Program-made: the position numbers and the translations under genes
Shown here: in pieces, positions 35,830 to 44,981 of the stretch
How the letters are laid out: each line of letters opens with the position of its first letter
Position numbering within the stretch: position 1 is the stretch's first letter
NCBI RefSeq assembly: GCF_014697075.1
Contig: NZ_JACJRE010000005.1
Coordinates: 124,001-188,000 of the forward strand
Source: Tolypothrix sp. FACHB-123
Lineage (GTDB): Bacteria > Cyanobacteriota > Cyanobacteriia > Cyanobacteriales > Nostocaceae
Length of the DNA: 64,000 nucleotides
Direction of reading: 5' to 3'
Notes under the pieces: model-generated
Told to the model about the DNA's origin: nothing
Seen by the model: only the letters and a program-made list of their open reading frames with translations
The model's database searches: none

Positions 35830-36993
35830 TTATAACCTACCTTGTTGTTTTAATTTAGCTAATGCATCTTCAGCCGCAGCTTTTTCGGCTTCTTTCTTGT
35901 TACGTCCTTTACCTTCACCATACTCTTTTTTTTCTACACAAACTTTAGCTAAAAACTCCGGTGCATGAGATAAACCACCTATTTGCACTGTTTCATATAC
36001 AGGAGGATTTGGCGTCACGTTGCGTTGTACCCATTCTTGAAAGCGATTTTTTGAATCTACATTGGAACGAATTACCACAACTTGCTCAGGTACAGAATCA
36101 AATAGCGGTTCAACAATTGCGCGCACTGCTTCAATATTAGAATTGTTATCTAGATAGTAAGCAGCAATAACTGCTTCAAAAGTACTGCTGAGTAAATTAG
36201 GATTTTGGTATCCTCCATCGCGAATAGCACCTTTTCCGAGTCGCATTCGGAAATCTAAACCTACCTCATTAGCGAATTTTGCTAATTGCTTCTCATCTAC
36301 TAATGCTGAACGCCGTCGAGTTAATTCATCTTCTCCTTTGTCTGGATGACGACGATAAAGATACTCGCCACTTAAGTAATTTAGTAAAGCATCACCGAGA
36401 AATTCTAGACGTTCATTATGTTCACCTTCTCCTGGGTTTTCATGAACATAAGAACGGTGTGTCAGTGCATGGCGTAATAGTTTTTCATCACGAAATAGTA
36501 AGAGTTTATTAATATCAGCTAATTTGTCTTTAATCAGAGCTTTCTCTGCTTTTTCTGGAGAAAGTATTTGCAAAACTTCTTGTTGTTGTTTCTCTACAAT
36601 ATCTGCTTCTGCTGTCGCTGAAATGACTTTAAGCAGTCGAGCAATACTATCGAGGGCGCGATATGTGTCATCTGTAGAAAAGCGCGATTGATGCGCCCAT
36701 TTATTACGTACTTCCAGAAGTTCACTAATGAGAGCACGTTCGCTCTTAGTCAAGTTTTTCTTGAAGACTTGATCCCACTGCTTTATCATTAATTTGAGTA
36801 TAGCAGAAACATCCTCATGTAAAATTTCTTCTGGTGTGCGCCTTAAACTTTGATCGTCAGATAAATAAGATTTTGCTACTGCTAGCCAACCTCCACCATG
36901 TACTGACTTCATTTTCTTTTCTAAATAAGGATATAAACCTTGAGATAGAGTAATTAAAGCCCTGTTAACTCGTTCGTGGTTACTAATAGCCAT
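35830..36993 (-). CDS. HEPN(Swt1-like)-RNase III-dsRBD fusion protein
   Basis: 387 residues, well above the usual about 230 for bacterial RNase III. Residues 1-130 form an all-helical domain with the HEPN motif R-x4-H (RNKWAH, 96-101), built like the Swt1-type HEPN domain. Residues about 155-305 are the RNase III catalytic domain with HNERLEFLGDALL (Glu194, Glu197, Asp201) and STFEAVIAAYYLD (Glu273). The Asp that precedes that Glu by three in E. coli (Asp114) is Ser270 here. Residues 314-385 are a dsRNA-binding domain (NRFQEWVQ to KKEAEKAAAEDALAKL). It should cleave double-stranded RNA; the HEPN part may add a second RNase activity or bind RNA. Confidence 0.88.
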   Translation of the reverse strand: MAISNHERVNRALITLSQGLYPYLEKKMKSVHGGGWLAVAKSYLSDDQSLRRTPEEILHEDVSAILKLMIKQWDQVFKKNLTKSERALISELLEVRNKWAHQSRFSTDDTYRALDSIARLLKVISATAEADIVEKQQQEVLQILSPEKAEKALIKDKLADINKLLLFRDEKLLRHALTHRSYVHENPGEGEHNERLEFLGDALLNYLSGEYLYRRHPDKGEDELTRRRSALVDEKQLAKFANEVGLDFRMRLGKGAIRDGGYQNPNLLSSTFEAVIAAYYLDNNSNIEAVRAIVEPLFDSVPEQVVVIRSNVDSKNRFQEWVQRNVTPNPPVYETVQIGGLSHAPEFLAKVCVEKKEYGEGKGRNKKEAEKAAAEDALAKLKQQGRL

Positions 36994-37162
36994 TGAAAAA
37001 TCTCAGTGGTATTTATTTAATCAATATTCATCTAAGGTGAAGCATTTAGTCTGAGAAATTCTCATGTCTGTTGCTCCTTTGGGGAAATTTGTCACAACAC
37101 TTATTCTAAATGTGCCAGAAGCTTGATATGCTAAAAGCCGAGACTAGCTATATTGCCAAACC

Positions 37163-39202
37163 ATGCCTGCGCCTACTATCACTCCCAAAATCACTTCGTT
37201 CCCGCTGACAGCCGTAGTCGGACAAGAAGCGATTAAATTAGCTTTGCTATTAGCTGCTGTCGATCCGGGATTAGGTGGAGTAGCGATCGCAGGTCGTCGC
37301 GGTACGGCAAAATCTGTGATGGCGCGTGCTATTCACGCCTTGCTACCACCTATTGAAGTTGTTCAAGACTCCATTAGCAACTGCGATCCCAATCAACCCC
37401 AAGACTGGGATGACTTGCTTTTAGCAGAGTACGCAGATAAAGAAATTCAAGATGTCCCTACCGCCATCATCCCTGCGCCGTTTGTGCAAATTCCCCTCGG
37501 CGTAACAGAAGACAGACTCCTTGGTTCTGTGGATGTAGAACAATCGGTAAAACAAGGAGACACCATATTTCAACCCGGATTACTCGCCAGCGCGAACCGA
37601 GGTGTGCTGTATGTGGATGAAATCAACTTACTCGATGACCAAATCAGCAATCAACTCTTAACAGTCTTATCGGAAGGACGTAACCAAATTGAACGGGAAG
37701 GGATCAGCTTTCAGCATTCCTGCAAACCGTTGTTTATTGCTACCTATAACCCAGAAGAAGGGTCGTTAAGGGAGCATTTACTCGATAGAATTGCGATCGC
37801 ATTATCAGCAGATGGAGTCCTGGGTTTAGATCAAAGAGTACAAGCAGTTGAACAAGCGATCGCCTATTCTGTATCTCCCCAAGAATTCCTCGAACAATAT
37901 AACGAAGATTTAGACGCCCTGAAAACGCAAATTATCCTGGCGCGGGAATGGTTAAAAGATGTCACCATTACCCACGATCAAATTGCTTATATAGTCAATG
38001 AAGCAATTCGGGGTGGCGTTCAAGGACACCGGGCCGAGTTATTTGCTGTGCGGGTGGCGAAAGCCGCAGCAGCTTTGGATGGACGCAACACCGTCAACGC
38101 CGATGACTTGCGTCGTGCGGTGGAATTGGTGATTGTCCCCCGCGCCACGGTAGTGCAGACACCACCACCAGAACAAGCACCACCACCACCACCTCCTCCT
38201 CCCCCACCACCAGAAAGTCAAGACGAGTCGGAACAAGAGGAACAAGAAGAAGAAGAAGAAGAACAGGAACAAGAAGAACAAGAACAACAAGAACCACCCA
38301 GCATCCCCGAAGAATTTATCTTCGATCCGGAAGGGGTGATCCTTGATGATAGCGTGCTTTATTTTACCCAAATGGCTAAGCGCCAGGGTAAGTCTGGTAG
38401 CCGTAGCATTATCTTCTCAGAAGACCGGGGACGCTACATTAAGCCGATGTTGCCTAAAGGCAAGGTAAGACGCATAGCCGTAGATGCCACACTCAGGGCA
38501 GCTGCGCCGTATCAAAAAGCACGTAGAGAAAGACACCCAGGACGCAAAGTTATCGTTGAACAAGGAGACATTCGCGCCAAGCGGTTAGTCCGCAAAGCCG
38601 GGGCGTTGGTAGTGTTTGTAGTAGATGCTTCTGGCTCAATGGCACTTAACCGGATGCAGTCAGCTAAAGGTGCAGTCATGCAACTGTTAACTGAAGCATA
38701 TCAAAACCGCGACCAAATAGCCTTGATTCCTTTCCGTGGTGAACAAGCAGAGGTTTTATTACCTCCTACCCGTTCCATTGCTTTAGCCCGCAACCGTTTG
38801 GAAAGACTACCTTGTGGTGGCGGTTCGCCACTAGCACATGGTTTAACCCAAGCTGTGCGCGTTGGGTTAAATGCACAAATGAGTGGAGATATTGGTCAAG
38901 TTGTGGTTGTAGCCATTACTGATGGCCGGGGTAATATACCCTTAGCGCGTTCCTTAGGCGAACCAACCGAACCAGGAGAAAAGCCAGACATCAAAAGCGA
39001 ATTATTAGAAATTGCGGCGAGAATTCGCGCTTTGGGAATACAGTTGTTAGTAATTGATACGGAGAGTAAATTTGTTTCTACTGGCTTTGCTAAAGAATTA
39101 GCACAAACAGCCGGTGGTAAATATTATCATTTGCCGAAAGCGACCGATAAAGCTATTGCGGCTATGACCAAAGGTGCGATCGCTGATTTAAAATCTAGGT
39201 AA
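37163..39202 (+). CDS. chlD: Magnesium chelatase ATPase subunit D
   Basis: 679 residues. Inserts Mg2+ into protoporphyrin IX together with ChlI and ChlH, the first step committed to chlorophyll. An N-terminal AAA+ domain (P-loop region GRRGTAKS, Walker [12 protein letters not shown]) is joined by a proline run (about 340-352) and a glutamate/glutamine-rich linker to a C-terminal von Willebrand A domain with the MIDAS motif DASGSM near residue 488. The proline and acidic linker are typical of ChlD. It is monocistronic here; chlH and chlI are not in the window. Confidence 0.97.
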   Translation: MPAPTITPKITSFPLTAVVGQEAIKLALLLAAVDPGLGGVAIAGRRGTAKSVMARAIHALLPPIEVVQDSISNCDPNQPQDWDDLLLAEYADKEIQDVPTAIIPAPFVQIPLGVTEDRLLGSVDVEQSVKQGDTIFQPGLLASANRGVLYVDEINLLDDQISNQLLTVLSEGRNQIEREGISFQHSCKPLFIATYNPEEGSLREHLLDRIAIALSADGVLGLDQRVQAVEQAIAYSVSPQEFLEQYNEDLDALKTQIILAREWLKDVTITHDQIAYIVNEAIRGGVQGHRAELFAVRVAKAAAALDGRNTVNADDLRRAVELVIVPRATVVQTPPPEQAPPPPPPPPPPPESQDESEQEEQEEEEEEQEQEEQEQQEPPSIPEEFIFDPEGVILDDSVLYFTQMAKRQGKSGSRSIIFSEDRGRYIKPMLPKGKVRRIAVDATLRAAAPYQKARRERHPGRKVIVEQGDIRAKRLVRKAGALVVFVVDASGSMALNRMQSAKGAVMQLLTEAYQNRDQIALIPFRGEQAEVLLPPTRSIALARNRLERLPCGGGSPLAHGLTQAVRVGLNAQMSGDIGQVVVVAITDGRGNIPLARSLGEPTEPGEKPDIKSELLEIAARIRALGIQLLVIDTESKFVSTGFAKELAQTAGGKYYHLPKATDKAIAAMTKGAIADLKSR

Positions 39203-39212
39203 TTAGTTCTGG

Positions 39213-39235
39213 GTCAACAGTCAACAGTCAACAGC
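39213..39235. repeat. GTCAACA heptamer repeat
   Basis: Three GTCAACA units directly downstream of chlD, complementary to the TGTTGAC units at 1157-1200. Confidence 0.7.
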
Positions 39236-39270
39236 TAATAAACTTTGAACTAGAGACTTTTAATAACTGA

Positions 39271-40056
39271 CTATGACCCACTAGCTACAACCTGGGGTTG
39301 CAAATAGCAAATCAAATCTTGAATGCCTTTTTGCAGATATCGCGTTACAGTCATCGGACTTGTACCGATATTCTTAGCAGCATCCTTGCGTGAAAGTTCT
39401 TTCAAAAAGACTAACTCAACCGCCATCCGGGGCTTTTCTTCTAATAAATTAATTGCACCTTGGAGTTGTTGGCGTTCTTCTTCTTGTTGCTGAAGTGCAT
39501 TAGAACGTGGACAAGGTAGGGCTTCACCTAAAGTGATTTGACAATCAACATAGTGAACAGCCGTAGCATCTAAACTTAAAGGCATCCGATTTTGTGCCGC
39601 TAATTTAGTTTCTTGCCATTCTTGCACAGATACGCGCAATTCCCGAGCAATTTCTGTATCCTTGGGAGGGCGACCCAAAGCAATAGCCAAATCTTTGCGT
39701 ACCTTTTGCCCTTCATTATATAGTTCTTGCCAACGCCGGGGAATTTTTAATAGAGTACTGCGATCGCGCAAAAAGTGCAGCATCTCTCCACGAATATATG
39801 GTACAGCGAAGGAACTAAACGCATATCCTTGACTGGGATCAAAGCGTTCAATTGCTCTGATTAAACCAAAATAACCAATCTGTTCTAAATCTTCATAAGG
39901 CTCATTACATTGATGGCTAAATTTATGAGCCATCTTCCGCACTAAGCCAGTATGTAGCTGCACAAGTTGATTACGCAGTTTAATAGAGGGATTCTGGTGG
40001 TATAAGTGCAATAACTCTATACCATCTATTCGCACAGAGGACTCACTTGCTGCCAT
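39271..40056 (-). CDS. sigF: Group 3 RNA polymerase sigma factor SigF
   Basis: 261 residues from ATG 40056 (MAASESSVRIDG), supported by AAGGAATTTTTAT upstream; the frame is open to 40119. Region 2 is clear (DLEQIGYFGLIRAIERFDP, then FSSFAVPYIRGEMLHFLRD). Region 3 has IPRRWQELY. Region 4 has ELSRKDAAKNIGTSPMTVTR. The sequence resembles SigF of Nostoc and Synechocystis, where SigF is needed for type IV pilus gene expression, motility and hormogonium functions. No anti-sigma gene is adjacent. Confidence 0.92.
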   Translation of the reverse strand: MAASESSVRIDGIELLHLYHQNPSIKLRNQLVQLHTGLVRKMAHKFSHQCNEPYEDLEQIGYFGLIRAIERFDPSQGYAFSSFAVPYIRGEMLHFLRDRSTLLKIPRRWQELYNEGQKVRKDLAIALGRPPKDTEIARELRVSVQEWQETKLAAQNRMPLSLDATAVHYVDCQITLGEALPCPRSNALQQQEEERQQLQGAINLLEEKPRMAVELVFLKELSRKDAAKNIGTSPMTVTRYLQKGIQDLICYLQPQVVASGS

Positions 40057-40637
40057 ATAAAAATTCCTTTGTTGTAACTCCTTTTCCTGAAAAAATGGAG
40101 TTGCGTATATTGTTATCAATGCTGTAATTATTTTCCTTAGTCACCGCTGAATAAACCATCGTCGTTATACTGAACTTATCAGGGTATGGAGTCGATGATT
40201 CCGTATTTATACGCATGATTTTTTATGACTAACCCTGATTTTTTATAATTATTTTCTGTGAGTGAATTTCCTTTTCTTGACAACGATTAGCGGCATTAAT
40301 CGTCTTTGATTTACCGCAACATAACTCAACTATTACTGCAAAAAAAATATAGTAATTACGCCACAGACATCTGTCATACTGAAGCTAAAGCTCAATAATC
40401 CTGAAAGTTACTATTCTCTTTTCTCGGGAAGACCTAAGAATAAATCTGCTGACAGTACAAACAAGACTGTAGATTTTTCAGCGTTTACAGATGATAGATT
40501 TTGAGAACCAAACCTTTTTTATTTAGCAATCATACTCACAAACATAATTTATCCAGTTAAATTGAGTGGTGGTTGGCTCAGAATATTGGTAAAAATGGAA
40601 GTATACAGGACGTTTCTCAGTAAAACAAGTCTTCAAA
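40057..40637. other. Divergent intergenic region
   Basis: About 580 bp between sigF (minus) and the Bax inhibitor-1-like gene (plus). No gene, repeat or RNA fold was recognised. Confidence 0.4.
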
Positions 40638-41366
40638 ATGAGTAACACCAGCAATTTTCGGGACGCTATTCGTGAGGCTAGAACTCAAGCCCTCATAGGC
40701 CCAAATGTCATTGCCAATGCCCTACCCTATGTGGGTGGCGGTCTTGTACTTACCGCATTAGGAACCTACGGTGGTCTAGGAGTTATCCGTAATCATCCCG
40801 GACTGTTCTTCCCCACCTTTATTGGTGCAGTCATCGTTGAGTTAATTCTGTTCTTTGTTGCCCAAAATGTTGCCGAAAAAGGCAATAAAGGTTTGGCACT
40901 TCCTTTACTGGCTACCTACAGCCTATTATCTGGATATACTCTCAGTGGCTTAGTCTTTGTCGCTTTGAGAACCCAAGGTGTTGGTATTCAAGGTATTGGA
41001 ATAGCCGCCCTTGGTTGTGGCGTTACCTTTATTGTTGCCCGGCAAATCGGTTCCAATCTATCAGAACAAGACGGGATGGCTTTGACAAAAACCATCTCTC
41101 TCGGCGTCATTGCCCTGGTAGTTGTCTGTTTAACTCAATTTGTCTTTGCTTTGTTTGGTGTTTACACGCCAACCTGGTTAGAAATCGCTATTTCTGGTTT
41201 GGGAGTATTTCTATTTGCTGGCGCATCTGTGGTAGATTTCTATATTCTGCCACGTACTTATCGCAACGATCAGTACTTGCCAGCAGCTTTATCTATGTAT
41301 CTCACCTACATCAACCTATTCATTTTTATTTTGCGGCTGTTAATTGCCCTCAATAGCCGCGATTAA
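40638..41366 (+). CDS. Bax inhibitor-1/YccA-like membrane protein
   Basis: 242 residues, seven hydrophobic helices. The motif YLPAALSMYLTYINLFIFIL near the C-terminus, ahead of LRLL, is the typical end of BI-1/YbhL/YccA proteins. Members conduct Ca2+ or protect against stress proteolysis; the role in cyanobacteria is unknown. ATG 40638 is clear. A strong terminator follows 43 bp after the stop. Confidence 0.85.
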   Translation: MSNTSNFRDAIREARTQALIGPNVIANALPYVGGGLVLTALGTYGGLGVIRNHPGLFFPTFIGAVIVELILFFVAQNVAEKGNKGLALPLLATYSLLSGYTLSGLVFVALRTQGVGIQGIGIAALGCGVTFIVARQIGSNLSEQDGMALTKTISLGVIALVVVCLTQFVFALFGVYTPTWLEIAISGLGVFLFAGASVVDFYILPRTYRNDQYLPAALSMYLTYINLFIFILRLLIALNSRD

Positions 41367-41409
41367 ATATCCGTAGGCACGAGATAAAAGTAAAGTTTTG
41401 TAAAAAGTA

Positions 41410-41442
41410 CCGTGGTCTAGCCTCAGCAGCCACGGTTTTTTT
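41410..41442 (+). terminator. Intrinsic terminator
   Basis: CCGTGG (41410-41415) pairs with CCACGG (41430-41435) around a 14-nt loop, and TTTTTTT follows. It closes the BI-1 transcript ahead of the RF2 paralogue. Confidence 0.9.
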
Positions 41443-41493
41443 ATGGGATGAGTGGATGAAATTATGGCATACAATATTATTTAGTGGTCAGTC

Positions 41494-42613
41494 ATGAGCA
41501 AAATTATGCTGGAACTTGTCCGAATCAAACAGGAAGTAGAAAGATTAGCAAATATCTTGGGCAAAGCAGAGGATTGTCTTTGACCAAAGAGAACTAACTG
41601 CTAGAATTCAAGATTTAGAAACAATAATTGCTCACTCTAATTTTTGGCTAAATCCAGCACCAGCCTATCAAATACTTCAAGAAATAGAATACTTAATATT
41701 TTTTAGACAAGAAAAATATCAAAATTGGTGTGCCGTTCTTGAAGATATAAAAGCGGCTTTAGAACTTTTACAAGCTTCAACTGATGAGCAATTATGGCAA
41801 GAAACTCAATTGAAGTTGAAGCATCTTAAAAAAGAACTAGAAATAGTCCAAATACAAAAGTTACTATCTCACCCTTACGACCAAATGGGTGCATTAGTCA
41901 CCATTACGGCTGAAATTGCTGGTGCAGATGCTCAAGATTGGGCATATTTGTTAATGAAATTGTACTGGAATTGGGGCATAAATCACAATTACCAAGTTAA
42001 TTTAGTAGAAATAATTGATGGGGATAGTGCAGGAATTAACTTTGCTACCTTAGAAATTACCGGACGTTATGCATACGGATTTCTTAAATCAGAAACGGGT
42101 ATACATAAATTACAAAGGATATCGCCCTTTCAGACTAACGGGAATTTACAGACAATTTTAGCTAGGGTAGAAGTCATACCAATATGCGATGCAGCGATTA
42201 ATTGGGAAATTCCCGAACATGATTTAAAAATAACTCAATGGCGTTGGCATGGTAAAAATCTTAAACGCTCACAACCTTGGGTAAAAGTATGTCATATTCC
42301 TACAGGAATTACTGTTTTTTGTGACCAAGAACGCAGTCAAATGCAAAACCAAACAAAAGCCTTAAGGATTATTAAAAGTAAGCTATGGTTTTTAATGCAA
42401 TCCCAAAGCGTTCAAGATATTGCCAAAATTGAAACTAGCAGCATAAAATCTCTATCTACAAAGCCCATTCGTGAATATATCTTGCATCCCGAAAATCGGG
42501 TGAAAGATTTGCGTACTAATGTAGAAACTACATCGGTGACAGAGGTGTTAAATGGTGAGATTAATTTTTTGATCGATGCTTATTTACAACAGCAATCCAT
42601 GACTCATAGTTAA
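41494..42613 (+). CDS. RF2-like paralogue lacking GGQ but retaining the programmed frameshift and SPF motif
   Basis: Reading ATG 41494 for 29 codons gives MSKIMLELVRIKQEVERLAN and ends at CTT-TGA. A +1 shift there (CTTTGAC, 41578-41584) joins it to an uninterrupted frame, giving 372 residues, the length of RF2. Most RF2 landmarks persist: [19 protein letters not shown], the stop-codon reader RISPF, and HPENRVKDLRTN near the end. The peptidyl-transferase motif is gone: where prfB has [13 protein letters not shown] this protein has WHGKNLKRSQPW. It cannot hydrolyse peptidyl-tRNA by the known mechanism. It lies 174 bp upstream of the real prfB, so it is a tandem duplicate. An intact frame of 343 codons after the shift argues against a simple pseudogene. 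Translation of the full protein needs the frameshift. Confidence 0.85.
41578..41584 (+). promoter_or_regulatory. Programmed +1 frameshift site (CTTTGAC) in the RF2 paralogue
   Basis: CTT-TGA-C sits at codon 29, with the Shine-Dalgarno-like AGAGGA four bases upstream (AGAGGATTGTCTTTGAC). This is the arrangement that drives RF2 autoregulatory frameshifting. Without a shift the product stops after 29 residues. Confidence 0.85.
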
Positions 42614-42787
42614 TTTGTGAATATCACTCTGTAGACTTTTATTCCTTCTTCTCTGTCTCCTGTTCCCTATATAACTAAGACAAGCAAGACGGTAGAATTT
42701 GCTCAACAACAGCTAAAATCAATAAAGTAAAAAGAATTGAGAGCAAGTTCTTAACAATTAGAAACGCTCTATCGTGAAGTAAGCAAT

Positions 42788-43910
42788 ATGGATGTTTTAG
42801 AACTCAAACGCGAAATCGAAACGTTGGCTTATCGCCTGGGTAAAACCCAGGACTATCTTTGACGTACCTGCACTGACAGCCAAAATTCAAGACTTAGAAC
42901 AAATATCGGCCCAGCCAGAATTTTGGAACGACCAAACTAAAGCTCAAGAAACATTACAAGAACTCAACGACCTCAAAGCCCACCTCCAACAGTATCATCA
43001 GTGGCAATCTAATCTGGAAGATACCAAAGCTGTAGTTGAGTTGTTGGAGTTAGAAACTGACGAAAGTCTGCTACAAGAAGCAGAATCTACCATTACTACA
43101 CTCAACCACGAACTCGATCAGTGGGAGTTACAACAATTACTTTCCGGCCCCTACGACGATAAAGGAGCAGTACTGACAATTAACGCCGGTGCGGGTGGTA
43201 CGGATGCTCAAGACTGGGCGTTTATGCTGATGCGAATGTATACCCGTTGGGCAGAATCCCACGGATATAAAGTTACTTTGGCAGAAGAGTCAGAAGGCGA
43301 TGAAGCCGGAATTAAATCGGCGACCTTGGAAATTACCGGTCGTTATGCCTATGGCTATTTGCGATCGGAAACTGGTACACATCGTTTAGTGCGAATTTCC
43401 CCATTTAACGCCAACGGTAAACGCCAAACCAGTTTCGCTGGGGTGGAAGTGATGCCCCAAATAGATAGTTCTGTACAGCTAGACATTCCCGACAAGGATT
43501 TAGAAATTACTACATCTCGTTCTGGTGGTAAAGGTGGACAGAACGTCAACAAAGTAGAAACAGCCGTGCGGATTGTTCACATTCCCACCGGTTTAGCTGT
43601 GCGTTGTACAGAAGAGCGATCGCAGCTGCAAAATAAAGAGAAAGCCCTTACCCGTCTCAAAGCCAAGTTATTAGTTATTGCCCAAGAACAACGCGCCCAA
43701 GAAATCGCCCAAATTCGCGGTGATATGGTCGAAGCTTCTTGGGGTAACCAAATCCGTAACTATGTATTTCACCCTTACCAAATGGTGAAGGATTTGCGTA
43801 CTAACACAGAAACCACAGCTATTACCGATGTCATGAACGGCGACCTTGACCCTTTCATCCAAGCTTATCTAAGACAAGAAAATCAACTCGTAGAAAGCAC
43901 TCCCGCTTAG
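42788..43910 (+). CDS. prfB: Peptide chain release factor 2 with programmed +1 frameshift
   Basis: Recognises UGA and UAA and releases the nascent peptide. ATG 42788 ([18 protein letters not shown]) runs 24 codons to CTT-TGA at 42857. A +1 shift continues to 43910, giving 373 residues. The SPF stop-codon reader ([12 protein letters not shown]) and GGQ ([13 protein letters not shown]) are intact. Low RF2 makes the ribosome pause on the TGA and shift, so RF2 sets its own level. The 59 nt after the paralogue stop hold no terminator that I can see; co-transcription with the paralogue is possible. The long frame that starts at 43041 is only the 3' part of this gene. Confidence 0.96.
42857..42863 (+). 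promoter_or_regulatory. Programmed +1 frameshift site (CTTTGAC) in prfB
   Basis: CTT-TGA-C at codon 24 is preceded by the Shine-Dalgarno-like AGGA (CAGGACTATCTTTGAC), as in E. coli prfB although the purine run is shorter. Confidence 0.95.
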
Positions 43911-43949
43911 GGGACAAGAGGACAAGGGAGCAGAGGAGAAATAACTCCA

Positions 43950-44085
43950 ATGCCCAACGCCCAATGCCCAATGCCCAATGCCCAACGCCCAATGCCCAAC
44001 GCCCAACGCCCAATGCCCAATGCCCAATGCCCCATGCCCAATGCCCAATGACAAATGACAAATTACAAATGACCATTGACCATTG
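43950..44085. repeat. CCCAATG/CCCAACG heptamer array
   Basis: About fourteen tandem heptamers (CCCAATG with CCCAACG variants) from 43950 to about 44046 are followed by ATGACAA and GACCATT units. It is the longest heptamer array in the window, lying between prfB and the DUF3285 gene. Open frames over it are artefacts of the 7-bp period. Confidence 0.9.
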
Positions 44086-44133
44086 ACGATAACTGTTACA
44101 TTTATATATAAAAGAGTTTGTTATCGAATCATC

Positions 44134-44289
44134 ATGAGCAGTTCTCCGTCAAAGGAACCTCAGCCGAGCTACGTTAAACTCGCCATGCGCAACATGGTGC
44201 GTAAAGGTGGTACTTCTATTAAGCATTTTGTGCTTACTACTGTGGGACTTTTAGCTCTCTTCGTAGGTCTTGCTTACCTAACTCGCTGA
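44134..44289 (+). CDS. DUF3285 small membrane protein
   Basis: 51 residues from ATG 44134 (MSSSPSKEPQPSYVKLAMRN). A conserved cytoplasmic part (VKLAMRNMVRKGGTS) is followed by one C-terminal membrane helix ending in LAYLTR. This matches the cyanobacterial DUF3285 family, often found next to ybeY. Function unknown. The in-frame start at 44083 falls in repeat DNA and is not used. Confidence 0.8.
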   Translation: MSSSPSKEPQPSYVKLAMRNMVRKGGTSIKHFVLTTVGLLALFVGLAYLTR

Positions 44290-44331
44290 TCGTAAATCTA
44301 AACCTCGAGTTACTAGGAGACTTTGTAGCTA

Positions 44332-44859
44332 GTGCAAGTTGAACTAGATGTACAAGATTATTTTTATGAATCGTCCCCAGAAACAACGGAAAATTTTGGG
44401 ACTAATGATAATCGCATTGCTGTGGAAACTTGGGAAGACTGGTTTCATAGTTGGTTAGAAATACTTCACTCAGATCTTCCATTAGCACCAAGTTATGAAA
44501 TTGGGCTACGGTTGACAGATGATGTCGAAATTCAGTCACTCAATTCCCAATATCGTCACCAGGATAAACCTACAGATGTATTAGCTTTTGCTGCCTTAGA
44601 GGTGGACAGTCCTCAAAATGAGGAAATGTTTGCCTCTATGCCTTTATATCTAGGGGATATTGTGGTATCTGTAGATACTGCACAGCGTCAAGCCCAACAG
44701 CAGGAGCATAGTTTGCAAACTGAATTGGCCTGGCTTGTGGCTCATGGTTTGCTGCACTTATTAGGCTGGGATCATCCTGATGAGGAAAGTTTGGTAAGAA
44801 TGTTAAAACAGCAGGTAATATTGCTGAGACAAATAGGTATTTCTATTGACATAGAGTAA
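44332..44859 (+). CDS. ybeY: Endoribonuclease YbeY (rRNA maturation)
   Basis: 175 residues. The zinc site HGLLHLLGWDH near the C-terminus and NSQYRHQDKPTDVLAFA in the middle define YbeY, a single-strand RNase for 16S rRNA 3'-end maturation and ribosome quality control. The start is GTG 44332 with GGAG upstream. About 40 bp separate it from the DUF3285 gene, so they probably form one operon that continues to dgkA. Confidence 0.93.
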   Translation: MQVELDVQDYFYESSPETTENFGTNDNRIAVETWEDWFHSWLEILHSDLPLAPSYEIGLRLTDDVEIQSLNSQYRHQDKPTDVLAFAALEVDSPQNEEMFASMPLYLGDIVVSVDTAQRQAQQQEHSLQTELAWLVAHGLLHLLGWDHPDEESLVRMLKQQVILLRQIGISIDIE

Positions 44860-44981
44860 TCTCTATTATTATTCTTTGCTGCTCCGAAAACTTCCGGATA
44901 AAATTGCCTAAAACTTGATTACACCCTAAAAATCAGCAAAACCACAAACTGTATCTACTTTATGTGAGGATCTTTAAGCCT

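Noticed and set aside
38039-38371. Antisense frames over chlD rich in Phe, Leu, Val and Trp
   Set aside because: Shadow of the Pro/Glu-rich linker of ChlD.
41810-42613. The upstream RF2-like gene as a plain pseudogene
   Set aside because: The frame is open for 343 codons after the frameshift, other RF2 motifs persist, and the slippery site with its Shine-Dalgarno-like element is kept. Loss of GGQ alone does not make it a pseudogene, although this remains possible.
41578-42863. TGA codons in both RF2 genes as sequencing errors or nonsense mutations
   Set aside because: CTT-TGA-C with an upstream purine-rich site is the known programmed frameshift signal of prfB.
43855-44076. Antisense open frames with repeating [13 protein letters not shown]-like units
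   Set aside because: Translation of the CCCAATG heptamer array; length multiples of 7 keep frames open by chance.
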